This document shows, piece after piece, positions 1 to 9,049 of a stretch of DNA of 34,617 bases. The stretch comes from Bacteroidales bacterium UBA6192 (GTDB taxonomy: Bacteria; Bacteroidota; Bacteroidia; Bacteroidales; F082). Position 1 is the first letter of the stretch. Each line of letters begins with the position of its first letter. Location: positions 5,072-39,688 of the forward strand of contig DITE01000084.1 of assembly GCA_002422725.1 (NCBI GenBank). The letters are read 5' to 3'. The notes beneath the pieces were generated by a model. The model worked only from the letters and a program-made list of their open reading frames with translations. It searched no databases and was not told where the DNA came from. A program made the position numbers and the translations under genes.

Positions 1-81
1 TAATACCCTGATTTTTTCTCCGAAACATGATCATTGTTTGTTAAAAGTTTAACTTTACAGGCTGAAATATGGTTATTGCGT

Positions 82-699
82 ATGAAACGATTCATGGCTT
101 TTTGTCTTCTGGTTATAGCTACTGGCTTCTCTATCCCCGGTTTTGCTCAACAACAGCTGTTTATGCTCGATCTGGGTGGAACACCACTTGGCAGGGCCGG
201 ATTAAAATATGAACACATGATTCTCCGCAGGTTTTCTGCAGGAGCCTATGCGGATGGGTATTTTCTGCAATACACAGGAGCAAGCCTGAGTCCCTTTGTC
301 AGGTTTTATGCAGGTGAGTTTACTGCCCCTGAAAGTTTTTTTGTGCACCTGCAGCTCACGGCAGGCACATTCAACGGACCACTATCGTTCAGGCATTACC
401 GGAATGCAGAAGCTGACTTTGTGACCTATAAAAAAGATGAAGCCTTTTCAGCAGCTGGTTATGGAATTGGTGTCGGACGTCAATGGATGCTCACCCATAA
501 AGTGGCTGTGGAGCTCTCAGGAGGATTTCAGTATATGGTTCGTATGACCGACCATGAAATCATGCTCGAAAATGTTGAATACCCGGGTTTATACCGGCTG
601 AATGGCCTTGAAACGGACGTTCCTGTCGACAATTGGTACATTACCGGACCTGGAGGACTGATTTACATCCGTATTGCTATTGGATTGGGCTGGTGGTAA
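82..699 (+). CDS. Small outer-membrane-type protein, unknown function
   Basis: 205 residues from the ATG at 82. An in-frame ATG lies at 34, but only the start at 82 places a basic N-terminus (MKRF) directly before a hydrophobic segment ending in GFAQ, a typical signal peptide with cleavage near residue 23. The mature part is rich in alternating aromatic and polar residues (for example YADGYFLQYTG and GYGIGVGRQW) and ends in GLGWW, the kind of aromatic C-terminal strand seen in small outer-membrane beta-barrels. This suggests an 8-strand barrel or a related envelope protein, but I recognise no named family. It runs on the plus strand and is convergent with the fructose bisphosphatase gene, 21 bases away. 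The true function is unknown. Confidence 0.6.
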   Translation: MKRFMAFCLLVIATGFSIPGFAQQQLFMLDLGGTPLGRAGLKYEHMILRRFSAGAYADGYFLQYTGASLSPFVRFYAGEFTAPESFFVHLQLTAGTFNGPLSFRHYRNAEADFVTYKKDEAFSAAGYGIGVGRQWMLTHKVAVELSGGFQYMVRMTDHEIMLENVEYPGLYRLNGLETDVPVDNWYITGPGGLIYIRIAIGLGWW

Positions 700-720
700 T
701 CCCGCTTTTTGATTCCTGTC

Positions 721-1734
721 TTACATTTCTTCAAATTCAGGGCTGAATTCCCTCATGAGGGCTTCTGCTTTTTCAACCATCTTTTTCGAACCTATAAATA
801 GCGGGCAACGCTGATGGATGTGTTCAGGATGGATATCAAGGATTCTTCTGAAACCGTCAGAGGCTTTTCCTCCGGCCTGTTCGGCCAGAAATGCAACCGG
901 AACACATTCATACATCAGTCGCAGCTTGCCTTTGGGATTTTTCTTTGTGCCGGGGTAGATGTAAATTCCTCCACGGAGCAGGTTGCGGTGAAAATCCGAA
1001 ACCAGCGACCCGATATACCGGGTTGTGTAGGGCCGGTTTGACTCCGGATCATCCTCCTGACAGTATTTGATATAGCGTTTTACCCCTTCGGCAAAATAGA
1101 TGTAGTTGGCTTCGTTGATCGAATAAATGCCGCCTTCATCACCTATTTTAATGTTGGGATGCGATAAAATAAACAATCCAACAGTAGGGTCATACGTGAA
1201 TCCGTTAACGCCTTTTCCGGTGGTGTAAACCAGCATGGTTGAAGAACCGTAAATAACATAACCTCCGCAAACCAATTCGGTTCCTGCCTGCAGAATGTCG
1301 TCCATGCTGATGATTTTGCCAATCGACTTGCGTTTATAGATAGCGAAAATGGTTCCAATGCTAACATTAACCTCAATGTTGGATGAACCGTCGAGGGGGT
1401 CAAGGGCAACAATATACTTGGCGTGTTCTGTTATATGATCTTCAAAAACAACAACTTCATCATTTTCTTCTGAAACAATGGCTGCACATTGCTTGCCGTT
1501 TCGCAAAGCTTTTATAAACTCATTATTAGCCAGAACATCCAGTTTTTTTTGGTTCTCTCCCTGAACATTAGTGCTTCCTTCGAATCCCAGTATGCCTGCC
1601 AAACCCGCACGGTTAACATCGCGGTTAACAATCTTTGCGGCAATACCGATATCATTGAGTAAACGACTGAATTCGCCCGTGGCAGATCCGATGTTTTCCT
1701 GTTGTTCCCAAATAAATTCTACTAAGGTTTTCAT
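721..1734 (-). CDS. fbp: Class I fructose-1,6-bisphosphatase
   Basis: 337 residues, the usual length for class I FBPase. The enzyme hydrolyses fructose-1,6-bisphosphate to fructose-6-phosphate, the committed step of gluconeogenesis, in the cytoplasm. Visible motifs are the acidic metal-binding pair SEE (residues 88-90), the lithium-sensitive phosphatase signature DPLDGSSN (112-119), and the sugar-phosphate-binding KLRLMYE (270-276). The N-terminus lines up with family members, so the ATG at 1734 is sound. A -7 promoter element lies at 1777-1784 on the same strand, giving a leader of roughly 35 bases. The gene is divergent from aspartate kinase. A phosphofructokinase catalysing the opposing reaction is encoded 7 kb away. 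Recognition of the family is secure. Confidence 0.95.
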   Translation of the reverse strand: MKTLVEFIWEQQENIGSATGEFSRLLNDIGIAAKIVNRDVNRAGLAGILGFEGSTNVQGENQKKLDVLANNEFIKALRNGKQCAAIVSEENDEVVVFEDHITEHAKYIVALDPLDGSSNIEVNVSIGTIFAIYKRKSIGKIISMDDILQAGTELVCGGYVIYGSSTMLVYTTGKGVNGFTYDPTVGLFILSHPNIKIGDEGGIYSINEANYIYFAEGVKRYIKYCQEDDPESNRPYTTRYIGSLVSDFHRNLLRGGIYIYPGTKKNPKGKLRLMYECVPVAFLAEQAGGKASDGFRRILDIHPEHIHQRCPLFIGSKKMVEKAEALMREFSPEFEEM

Positions 1735-1776
1735 GCGCGAAAGGTAAGGTTAGTGTTGGTTTAATAGCTTGTTGTG

Positions 1777-1784
1777 CAAATGTA
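1777..1784 (-). promoter_or_regulatory. Bacteroidetes -7 element upstream of fbp
   Basis: Read on the minus strand this is TACATTTG, a perfect match to the TAnnTTTG consensus of the Bacteroidetes housekeeping sigma factor. It sits 42 bases before the fbp start. No TTG was found at the expected -33 distance, so the assignment rests on the -7 box and position alone. Confidence 0.4.
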
Positions 1785-1806
1785 TGACAATTCTGCTGAA
1801 AAGCTT

Positions 1807-1814
1807 TAATTTTG
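1807..1814 (+). promoter_or_regulatory. Bacteroidetes -7 element upstream of aspartate kinase
   Basis: TAATTTTG matches TAnnTTTG and points towards the aspartate kinase gene, which would have a leader of about 85 bases. It lies back to back with the fbp element, so the two divergent genes would share a compact control region. No -33 TTG is visible. Confidence 0.35.
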
Positions 1815-1905
1815 CTGCTTCATTGGACGAAACAGAAACACTGTTTTGTGCCTTTCCGGCGTTTATGTGTGTTGCCATGTTTTCATTTATATAAGATAAT
1901 ACCTG

Positions 1906-3171
1906 ATGGTTAAAGTATTTAAATTTGGTGGTGCATCCATAAACGATGCCGGCTCGGTTCGAAATATGGCCGATATTCTCCGGAGTTTTCTAGGGCAGCC
2001 GCTTGTCATTGTCGTTTCAGCAATGGCAAAAACAACCAATGTACTGGAGGGTATTGTTACGCTTTGCAGGCTGAAACAGCAGACATGCTATGATGAGGTT
2101 GATCAGCTCAAAGCTTTTCATCACCAGATCATGCTTGGTCTTTTTCCTGATTTGAACCATCCTGTTTATCACGACGTAAACAGCTTATTTGACGAACTGC
2201 TCAGGCATATTCGGTCTGATTCAGACCTTTCTGCTGACGAATTGTATGATCAGATGGTTGTTTTCGGTGAGTTGTTATCCTCCGTAATCGTGTGCCATTT
2301 TCTGAACGAAACAGGACTAAACTGTCAGTGGACCGATGCGCGCGATTATGTGATCACCGACGCACAATTCAGGTCGGCAAATGTGCTTTGGGACAGAACC
2401 AAACCAAAGATGGAACAGCTCTGGCATCATATATCTGCCAACGGCTGGCTGCTCACACAGGGTTTTATCGGAAGTACAGATGAGGGCAAATCAACAACAC
2501 TTGGCCGCGAAGGATCTGACTATTCGGCGGCAATATTTGCCTGGTGTCTGGATGCTACTGAGGTTGTCATATGGAAAGATGTGCCTGGCTTGCTGAATGC
2601 TGATCCAAAGAGGTTTTCCAATGTGGTTAAGCTCGATCAGATTTCTTATGCCGAAGCAATCGAACTGGCTTATTATGGTGCCACCGTTATTCATCCCAAG
2701 ACCATCAAACCATTGCAGAACAAAGGGATCACTCTCAAAGTGCAATCCTTTAAAGAACCCGGTTTGTCGCCCAGCATTATTTCTGATGATTCAGTTTTTG
2801 ATCCCCTCATTCCTTCAATCATTGTGAAAGAACAACAGGTGTTAATCAGCATAAGCCCGCGCGATTTTTCCTTTATGAATGAGTCCAACCTGCACCGATT
2901 ATTTCGTGTGCTCGACCTGCTTCGAATCCCTGTTCATGTTTTGCAGACTTCCGCACTCAGTTTATCCATATGCACCGACTATTCCGAGAGTCAGTTGCTT
3001 ACATTAATAAACAGTGTTTCGTCTGATTTTTATCTGAAATACAACACAGGCCTCGATCTTTTGACTATCAGGCACTACGATCAGACGATAATTGATAATC
3101 TGGTCGGTAACCGCGAAGTGCTGCTTGAGCAACGAAGCCGCGTTACTGCGCAATTGGTAATCCGGAAATAG
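1906..3171 (+). CDS. lysC: Monofunctional aspartate kinase
   Basis: 421 residues. It phosphorylates aspartate to aspartyl-4-phosphate, the first step towards lysine, threonine, methionine and diaminopimelate. The amino-acid kinase fold is marked by KFGGASI (residues 6-12; most homologues have KFGGTSV), VIVVSAMAKTTNVLE (34-48), TLGREGSDYSAA (198-209) and WKDVPGLLNADPKRF (223-237). The remaining region, from about 305 to 415, is where ACT regulatory domains normally lie, although it is short and poorly conserved to the eye. No homoserine dehydrogenase domain is fused. The gene converges on the S8 protease gene with only 14 bases between stops. The exact isozyme (LysC- or ThrA-type regulation) cannot be read from the sequence. 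Confidence 0.92.
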   Translation: MVKVFKFGGASINDAGSVRNMADILRSFLGQPLVIVVSAMAKTTNVLEGIVTLCRLKQQTCYDEVDQLKAFHHQIMLGLFPDLNHPVYHDVNSLFDELLRHIRSDSDLSADELYDQMVVFGELLSSVIVCHFLNETGLNCQWTDARDYVITDAQFRSANVLWDRTKPKMEQLWHHISANGWLLTQGFIGSTDEGKSTTLGREGSDYSAAIFAWCLDATEVVIWKDVPGLLNADPKRFSNVVKLDQISYAEAIELAYYGATVIHPKTIKPLQNKGITLKVQSFKEPGLSPSIISDDSVFDPLIPSIIVKEQQVLISISPRDFSFMNESNLHRLFRVLDLLRIPVHVLQTSALSLSICTDYSESQLLTLINSVSSDFYLKYNTGLDLLTIRHYDQTIIDNLVGNREVLLEQRSRVTAQLVIRK

Positions 3172-3185
3172 CCCTTCTCAAGGTA

Positions 3186-5924
3186 TTATTTGATAATAAT
3201 TTTCTGAGAGTTATGTTTGCCGCCGGCAACAAGTTGCACAAAATACACTCCTGAGGGCAAGGCAATGCTTGATGTATACGCTTCGAGGGCACTTATACTT
3301 TTCGACATCAGCATCTGACCTGAGCTATTTATAACACGCAAATCATATTGCAGGTCCGGATTTAGATTCTTAACCCACAATTGCTTATTCAGCACTGTGA
3401 TGAATGTGTTCCCCGAATGTAATTCACCTAAACTTACTATTCCCCAGTCTTCCATCATTATATCGTCGATTATCATTCCATATCCAAATGATGTTTGTGC
3501 TTTCCAGCTAAAGAAACCATAACCATCCTCCTCCGGAACAAATAAAAACTCTCCAGGGATCCAGTTGTCATCCGAAAAATCATTCATTTCAAACACTTTG
3601 TTTGTCATGGAAGCAGTGTCGGGTGCATTTCCCCAAAAGACCGATATTGACTCAGCTGTTCCTGGAAGGAAATTGCGGTAATAGAAGCTAATCCGATATT
3701 CCTTCCCTGTGGCAACCTGCATAGGGGGCGAAATGAGCCAGTTGTTCAGTTTCAAAGGGATAAGTCCGGAAGTGTGATAACAGGCCAGCGCGTTCATGCC
3801 CGAATATCCGATGAGCCCAGTGCTTACCCATTTAGCCTGGCTGTAATTGAATGACTGCCAATATTGTGGAAGTTCTGGAAGATCAGCGTCCTCAACATCA
3901 ACAAAATATGGGTATTGGTTAATTGCCGCCATGGTCCCGAATGACCAGATAACAGAACATTCGGTATTTTCTCCCTGATTGTTTTCCGGAATAACCTGCA
4001 GGTAGTAAACGGTTTCGGGTTCGAGCAGGTATTCAAAAAATGTGTCTTGCTGATTGATTCCGTTCAAAAGGTTAGTAGGTGTTTCCATACCTTCGCCATC
4101 CGTTCCGAAGTACACATTGTAACTCGTCGCAAAGCCGGCGGGGGACCATGATATCAGCTGGTTAATCAGGTTATTTGTAGAGGCGTCAGGAGGTGAAACC
4201 AATTCATCGGAGCACAAGGGGAGACCTGTGTATTCATCAATTCCGGTGAGTATGAGCGAAAACACCTGAAGCCCATTGGTAAGTGGCCCCTCATGATCAA
4301 CCACAATCGTATAATTCCCGGGAATCGGATCACTGATGAAAATCTTTTCCACATTGTCAACAAAGTTTTTGCTGTTCGTTGTTGCAGCGGTTGTTGGGTT
4401 TTCCGGATCAAGCTTGTAAGGATAATACGAATTGCCTTCTTCATCGATAATCCGGATATCCAGGTCATTGGTAATCACAGGAGTTCGTGGATTGAGCGAA
4501 GCTGCGGGGATTGTTCCGGCCGGATCGGTCCAGCAAATGGTTGCAACGAAAGGCTGCTCGCCGCCAACGGTAACTTCCCTTGTATAGGCAATCCCTTCAT
4601 CCAGTGTAATTTCATCAATCACATTCTGCATCAGGTTGTCATCTGATATCAGGTTGGCAGCAGCCTCAGCATTCACGAGTCCCCAGCCGAACTTATAATC
4701 AGGGCCTGTAGTAACTCCTGCTTCATCGGCAGTGTGAATCACAAGTCCTTTTAGTGTTGATGCCCGCATGGGATTGCCATTGTGTGTGTTCTGGTAATGC
4801 TGTTGCAGCAAAGCCATTGTTCCGGCAGTATTCGGGCTCGACATGCTTGTTCCGCTATAGGATGAGTAGGATGTGTTGTTTGTAGATACGGGTGAATACA
4901 GATCAACGCCTTTGGCCACAACATCAGGTTTCACCCTTCCATCGTCAGCGGGACCCCATCCGCTGAAGCTACTCATCACCACACTCGATGGGCCATTGTA
5001 GTTTAACACTTCATTCACCGCCCCTACTGTCAGTACGTTTTTAGCAGTCCCGCCATCGCCAATACAGTCGTAGCCATCAGCTCCGCCGTCTTTTTCGGGA
5101 TTGCCATCCTGTCCGGCATTTGAAGGGCCATCGCCTCTATCGTTGCCTGCAGATTTGGTTATCAGATAATTCGGAGCATTAAATGCAATAATATCCCAGT
5201 CCCTTGATCTTGAGCTATAAAAGCCAAATAAGTAATCCTCAACTGGTGAAACATCAGGTGTTCCATACCAATCCCATCCTGAACTACCCTGCCGCCATCC
5301 GCGAATGAGGCCATAGGAATGGTTGGATATTTCGAGTCCGTTGGCAGCAGCTGTTGCCATTTCTGATTCGGCATTGTTCCAGTCATGCGCCTGCAATGTG
5401 CCTGCAAATGCCATTCCTTTTGCACCTGCAACAATACCTGCGCCAACCAAAGTTCCTGCAACGTGGGTGGCATGAGCACTTTGCGTGCTGGCATTGTCAA
5501 CCTGTATCACGCGCGATGCTCCCTGATCGGTAAATTCCTGATGGGTGCGTCGTACTGCCCCACCATCCCATTCGCCTATTTTGTCGTAGCCCTGACCCGA
5601 TAGACTCAGCCCGGCATTTCCACCCTCCCACAACTGGTTAGCCCGTGTTGTGATGGCAGCACCGAGATTATCCGTGATGTAATACACTGCTTGTCCTTCA
5701 ACAAAATCGATCAATTGAATGATCGTGCCGTCTTCAAGTTCGGTGCGGAGCTCAATTTGCATTGATTTTGCGTAGGCTTCGGCACGTTTCTGCATTGACT
5801 TCCATTCCTGCTCTTTTACCTTAGCAAATTCAAGCAGGAATTCTTTGTTTGTTGTGTTCTGTGCGAATGACAGTTGCATGAAACATAGTACTGATACAAA
5901 GAAAAGAAGGATGGGTTTTTTCAT
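3186..5924 (-). CDS. Secreted S8 (subtilisin-like) serine protease with T9SS sorting domain, copy 1
   Basis: 912 residues from the ATG at 5924; the frame is open further upstream, but only this start gives a signal peptide (MKKPILLFFV...LSFAQ). Order: signal peptide (1-21); probable propeptide (about 22-100); S8 catalytic domain with Asp120 in EWDGGAV, His151 in HATHVAG, Asn261 in SAGND and Ser360 in GTSMSSP; a beta-rich region (about 430-570); a fibronectin-type-III-like module with YNVYFGTDGEG; a jelly-roll module resembling those of cleaved adhesins; and a C-terminal sorting domain ending KIIIK. The triad is complete, so it should be an active extracellular or cell-surface endopeptidase exported by Sec and T9SS. 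It is a tandem paralogue of the next gene, with the same domain order throughout. Its substrate is unknown. Confidence 0.9.
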   Translation of the reverse strand: MKKPILLFFVSVLCFMQLSFAQNTTNKEFLLEFAKVKEQEWKSMQKRAEAYAKSMQIELRTELEDGTIIQLIDFVEGQAVYYITDNLGAAITTRANQLWEGGNAGLSLSGQGYDKIGEWDGGAVRRTHQEFTDQGASRVIQVDNASTQSAHATHVAGTLVGAGIVAGAKGMAFAGTLQAHDWNNAESEMATAAANGLEISNHSYGLIRGWRQGSSGWDWYGTPDVSPVEDYLFGFYSSRSRDWDIIAFNAPNYLITKSAGNDRGDGPSNAGQDGNPEKDGGADGYDCIGDGGTAKNVLTVGAVNEVLNYNGPSSVVMSSFSGWGPADDGRVKPDVVAKGVDLYSPVSTNNTSYSSYSGTSMSSPNTAGTMALLQQHYQNTHNGNPMRASTLKGLVIHTADEAGVTTGPDYKFGWGLVNAEAAANLISDDNLMQNVIDEITLDEGIAYTREVTVGGEQPFVATICWTDPAGTIPAASLNPRTPVITNDLDIRIIDEEGNSYYPYKLDPENPTTAATTNSKNFVDNVEKIFISDPIPGNYTIVVDHEGPLTNGLQVFSLILTGIDEYTGLPLCSDELVSPPDASTNNLINQLISWSPAGFATSYNVYFGTDGEGMETPTNLLNGINQQDTFFEYLLEPETVYYLQVIPENNQGENTECSVIWSFGTMAAINQYPYFVDVEDADLPELPQYWQSFNYSQAKWVSTGLIGYSGMNALACYHTSGLIPLKLNNWLISPPMQVATGKEYRISFYYRNFLPGTAESISVFWGNAPDTASMTNKVFEMNDFSDDNWIPGEFLFVPEEDGYGFFSWKAQTSFGYGMIIDDIMMEDWGIVSLGELHSGNTFITVLNKQLWVKNLNPDLQYDLRVINSSGQMLMSKSISALEAYTSSIALPSGVYFVQLVAGGKHNSQKIIIK

Positions 5925-5998
5925 ATGACTGATTTCATTTGTGTTTATGCTATTTAAACAAGAAAAATGTGACCGGAAGAAAAATTTGATAATGCCTG

Positions 5999-6034
5999 AA
6001 AAAACAAATCCCGGCATAATTGCAGCCGGGATTT
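5999..6034 (-). terminator. Intrinsic terminator between the two S8 protease genes
   Basis: On the minus strand a 10-bp stem (AAATCCCGGC pairing with GCCGGGATTT, arms at 6025-6034 and 6006-6015) with a 9-base loop is followed by TGTTTTTT. It lies 20 bases beyond the stop codon of the upstream protease gene and would end that transcript before the second copy. Confidence 0.8.
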
Positions 6035-6054
6035 GAGTTGATGTATTTATATGA

Positions 6055-8796
6055 TTAACGAACAATCAGTTTGATTGCATTTTCGTTTGTTTTACTGGTC
6101 AATCTAATGATGTAAGTACCGTTTTTCAATGCAATACTGGTAGTATAGCGGTTGTTGATGACACTCTTGTCCGAAAACAATACCTGTCCTGCAGGGTTGA
6201 TTATCTGTATGCTTGTTTCAGGCATTTCAACAGAAGATTCGATACGCAGAATATTGTTCTGATATGAAACCTTAAACTGTTCATCATTCCGTGTGCTGAT
6301 GCCGACTGTTCCCCAGTCTTCAACCTTCATGTCGTCGACAAATACACCCAACCCATTGCTGTTGTTGGCAAACCATCCAAAGAAAATATGCCCGCTTTCT
6401 GAAGGGATAACCAATGCTTCTCCATCGAGCCAGTTGGGATCATTAAAACTGAGATTTTCAAAGGCAACATTGGTCATCGAAGCCGGATCGGCTGTTATAC
6501 CCCATCTAAGACTCAGTTTTTCAGGAGTGTTGGGCAGGAAACTACGGTACTTGAAACTTACAAAATATTCATTTCCCAACTCAACGGCAATGGGGGGGGA
6601 GATCAACCAGTTGTCGAAAGACGTATTCTGACCGTTGTTGCTGTAACACGATACCGATTTTGAACCACTGAAGCCGATGAGATTCGTAGAAGCCCATTTG
6701 AGGCTGGAATTGTCGATCGACTGCCAGTATTGAGGCAATTGGGGAACAGTTACATTTTCAACATTGGTTAGGTAAGGAAAACTACTGATAGCCGGCATGG
6801 TAGTAAACGACCATATGGTACTACATTCATCGTTGGTTCCGGCATTGTTGCGCGGAACAATCTGCAGGTAATACATTGTGGCTGGCTGCATATGATGTTG
6901 GAAGGAATTCTCGTTAAAATTGGTGCCATTATGTATGTTGGTTGGTGTAGCTGTCCCACCTCCATCGGTACCGAAATACACATCATAACTGGTAGCAAAC
7001 GAGGCAGGCTCCCATTGGATCAATTGATTCAAAAACACATCCATATCTTGATTTTCAGGTGAAATCAAATCCTGTGAGCATTCGGGTATGCCATCATATT
7101 CATCAATACCACTGATGATTATGGAGAAAACCTGATCTGCAATCAAGCTGCCTTCATGATCAACGGTTATGGTATAGGTGCCTGATGCCGGATTGGCGAT
7201 ATACACTTTCTCAACCACATCAACATAGTTTTTTAACATATTTGTTGCCGGGGCGGTTGGATTGTCCGGATCAAGGCTGTAAGGGTAGTATACGGTGCCT
7301 TCCTCGTTCTCAATTTTCAGATCGAGATCGTGTTTGATCACCGGATTGCGGGGATTGAGGCTGGGGGGAGGGATTACGCCCTGCGGATCGGTCCAGCAAA
7401 TAGTGACCCAGAAGGGGTTTCCTCCGGAAACACTCACGTTACGGGTATAGGTTTCGCCCTGGCTAAGGGTTATTTCATCTATCGAATTTTGTTGTGCGTC
7501 TTCCAGAATAATATTGGCAGCTCTTTCGGCATTCACAAGACCCCATCCGAACTTATAATCCGGGCCAACATTGTTACCAGCTTCATCGGCAGAATGAATA
7601 GTAAGCCCTTTGAGTGTTGATGCACGCATCCGGTCGCCATTGTTGGTTTGCTGATAAAGCTGTTGAAGCAGTGCAAGTGTACCGGCTGTATTCGGCGACG
7701 ACATCGATGTTCCGGTGTAGAAAGCATACGATGAATTGTTGCTGGCTGTAGATGAGTAAACATCGGTACCTTTGGCAACAACATCAGGTTTAATTCTGCC
7801 ATCATCTGCCGGGCCCCAGCCACTGGACGAATTGATAACAACTGATCCCGGACCGGTGTAATTGAGCACTTCGTAGGCATTACCAACGGCCAGGGTGTTT
7901 TTGGAAATTGACCAGTCAGCCGAGCAATCAAAGCCATCTGTTCCACCGTCTTTCTCAGGATTACCATCTTGTCCGGCATTGTTTGGGCCTTCGCCACGGT
8001 CGTTACCTGCGGAAACCACCATTAAGAAATAAGGAGCGTTGTATGAGATGGCATCCCATGCGCGTGCACTATTGTTGTAATAGCCAAACTGGTAATCTTC
8101 GGTGGGCGAAATACTGGCGTTTCCCTGCCATTGCCATGTGCTGCCGGTCCAGTTCCATCCCCGGATATATCCCCATGAATGATTGGAAATTTCCATCCCG
8201 TTCATGGCAGCGATGGTCATTTCGCCTTCAGCACTGTTCCAGTCATAGGCTTTAAGTTGACCTTTATAAGCCATCCCTTTTGCGTTGCTGTTCACTCCGC
8301 CAGCCATGATGGTTCCGGCGACGTGGGTGGCATGCGAGGATTGCGAAGAGGCTCCATCAACCTGAGTAACCCTGCTTGCTCCAAGATTATTGAACTCCTG
8401 ATGTGTGGTTCTGACCGCACCACCGTCCCAGATGCCAATTTTGTTGTAACCTTCCCCTGAGATATCAACGCCAACACTGCCACCAAGCCATAATTGGTTA
8501 GCCCGGGTTGTTATGGCCGCACCGAGGTTATGGGTTTTGTAATACATGGGAATGCCATCAACAACATCCACAAGCTGAAAAATTGTTCCATCTTCGAGCT
8601 CTTGTCGCAACGGCAGATTATTGGCTTTAGCATAGGCTTCAGCCCTCTTTTGCATTTGTTTCCATTGTATCTCACTTTCAATGGCAATTTGTTCCAGATT
8701 TGTTATATTCGTGGCCACCTGTGCTGTCAGATTCCCTGATAGCAATGCGATCACAAGTACTATCCAGATTTTTTTGAATACATTAACGTTGATCAT
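6055..8796 (-). CDS. Secreted S8 (subtilisin-like) serine protease with T9SS sorting domain, copy 2
   Basis: 913 residues. Signal peptide at 1-26 (ends LTAQ); probable propeptide containing the WKQMQKRAEAYAK block, almost identical in copy 1; S8 catalytic domain with Asp124 (IWDGGAV), His155 (HATHVAG), Asn265 (SAGND) and Ser364 (GTSMSSP); a beta-rich region; a fibronectin-III-like module (YDVYFGTDGGG); a jelly-roll module (NWLISPP); and a T9SS sorting domain ending KLIVR. The domain order and almost every motif are shared with the downstream copy, so this is a gene duplication. The catalytic half is the most alike and the C-terminal modules are more divergent. It has a -7 element at 8827-8834 and its own terminator, so the pair is probably transcribed separately. 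Probable role: extracellular protein degradation. Confidence 0.9.
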   Translation of the reverse strand: MINVNVFKKIWIVLVIALLSGNLTAQVATNITNLEQIAIESEIQWKQMQKRAEAYAKANNLPLRQELEDGTIFQLVDVVDGIPMYYKTHNLGAAITTRANQLWLGGSVGVDISGEGYNKIGIWDGGAVRTTHQEFNNLGASRVTQVDGASSQSSHATHVAGTIMAGGVNSNAKGMAYKGQLKAYDWNSAEGEMTIAAMNGMEISNHSWGYIRGWNWTGSTWQWQGNASISPTEDYQFGYYNNSARAWDAISYNAPYFLMVVSAGNDRGEGPNNAGQDGNPEKDGGTDGFDCSADWSISKNTLAVGNAYEVLNYTGPGSVVINSSSGWGPADDGRIKPDVVAKGTDVYSSTASNNSSYAFYTGTSMSSPNTAGTLALLQQLYQQTNNGDRMRASTLKGLTIHSADEAGNNVGPDYKFGWGLVNAERAANIILEDAQQNSIDEITLSQGETYTRNVSVSGGNPFWVTICWTDPQGVIPPPSLNPRNPVIKHDLDLKIENEEGTVYYPYSLDPDNPTAPATNMLKNYVDVVEKVYIANPASGTYTITVDHEGSLIADQVFSIIISGIDEYDGIPECSQDLISPENQDMDVFLNQLIQWEPASFATSYDVYFGTDGGGTATPTNIHNGTNFNENSFQHHMQPATMYYLQIVPRNNAGTNDECSTIWSFTTMPAISSFPYLTNVENVTVPQLPQYWQSIDNSSLKWASTNLIGFSGSKSVSCYSNNGQNTSFDNWLISPPIAVELGNEYFVSFKYRSFLPNTPEKLSLRWGITADPASMTNVAFENLSFNDPNWLDGEALVIPSESGHIFFGWFANNSNGLGVFVDDMKVEDWGTVGISTRNDEQFKVSYQNNILRIESSVEMPETSIQIINPAGQVLFSDKSVINNRYTTSIALKNGTYIIRLTSKTNENAIKLIVR

Positions 8797-8826
8797 GATT
8801 TTGTGTTGAATTATTTAGAATGATTA

Positions 8827-8834
8827 CAAATTTA
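8827..8834 (-). promoter_or_regulatory. Bacteroidetes -7 element upstream of S8 protease copy 2
   Basis: Minus-strand TAAATTTG matches TAnnTTTG and lies 30 bases before the start codon, an ordinary leader length. The surrounding 8797-8950 stretch is very AT-rich. No -33 TTG at 17-23 bases. Confidence 0.4.
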
Positions 8835-9024
8835 TAACAAAAATTATTACGAAGCATTACTTTAGCAGATAGCTTCCTTCATTTTGCAGTACAACAAAAT
8901 GAATATCAGTTTGTTTTAACATTGTAAACTTTTTAAAAAAGGATTTTTGCAAATGACTCATTATTTATGGTGTTGACCGGTGCAACAGGATCGAATAATC
9001 TATATTCCGAATCAAAGGTATGCT

Positions 9025-9032
9025 TATCTTTG
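9025..9032 (+). promoter_or_regulatory. Bacteroidetes -7 element upstream of the phosphofructokinase gene
   Basis: TATCTTTG matches TAnnTTTG and ends 17 bases before the ATG at 9050, implying a leader of about a dozen bases. No -33 TTG is visible at the expected distance. Confidence 0.45.
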
Positions 9033-9049
9033 CGCTCCTTTTAAACTAA

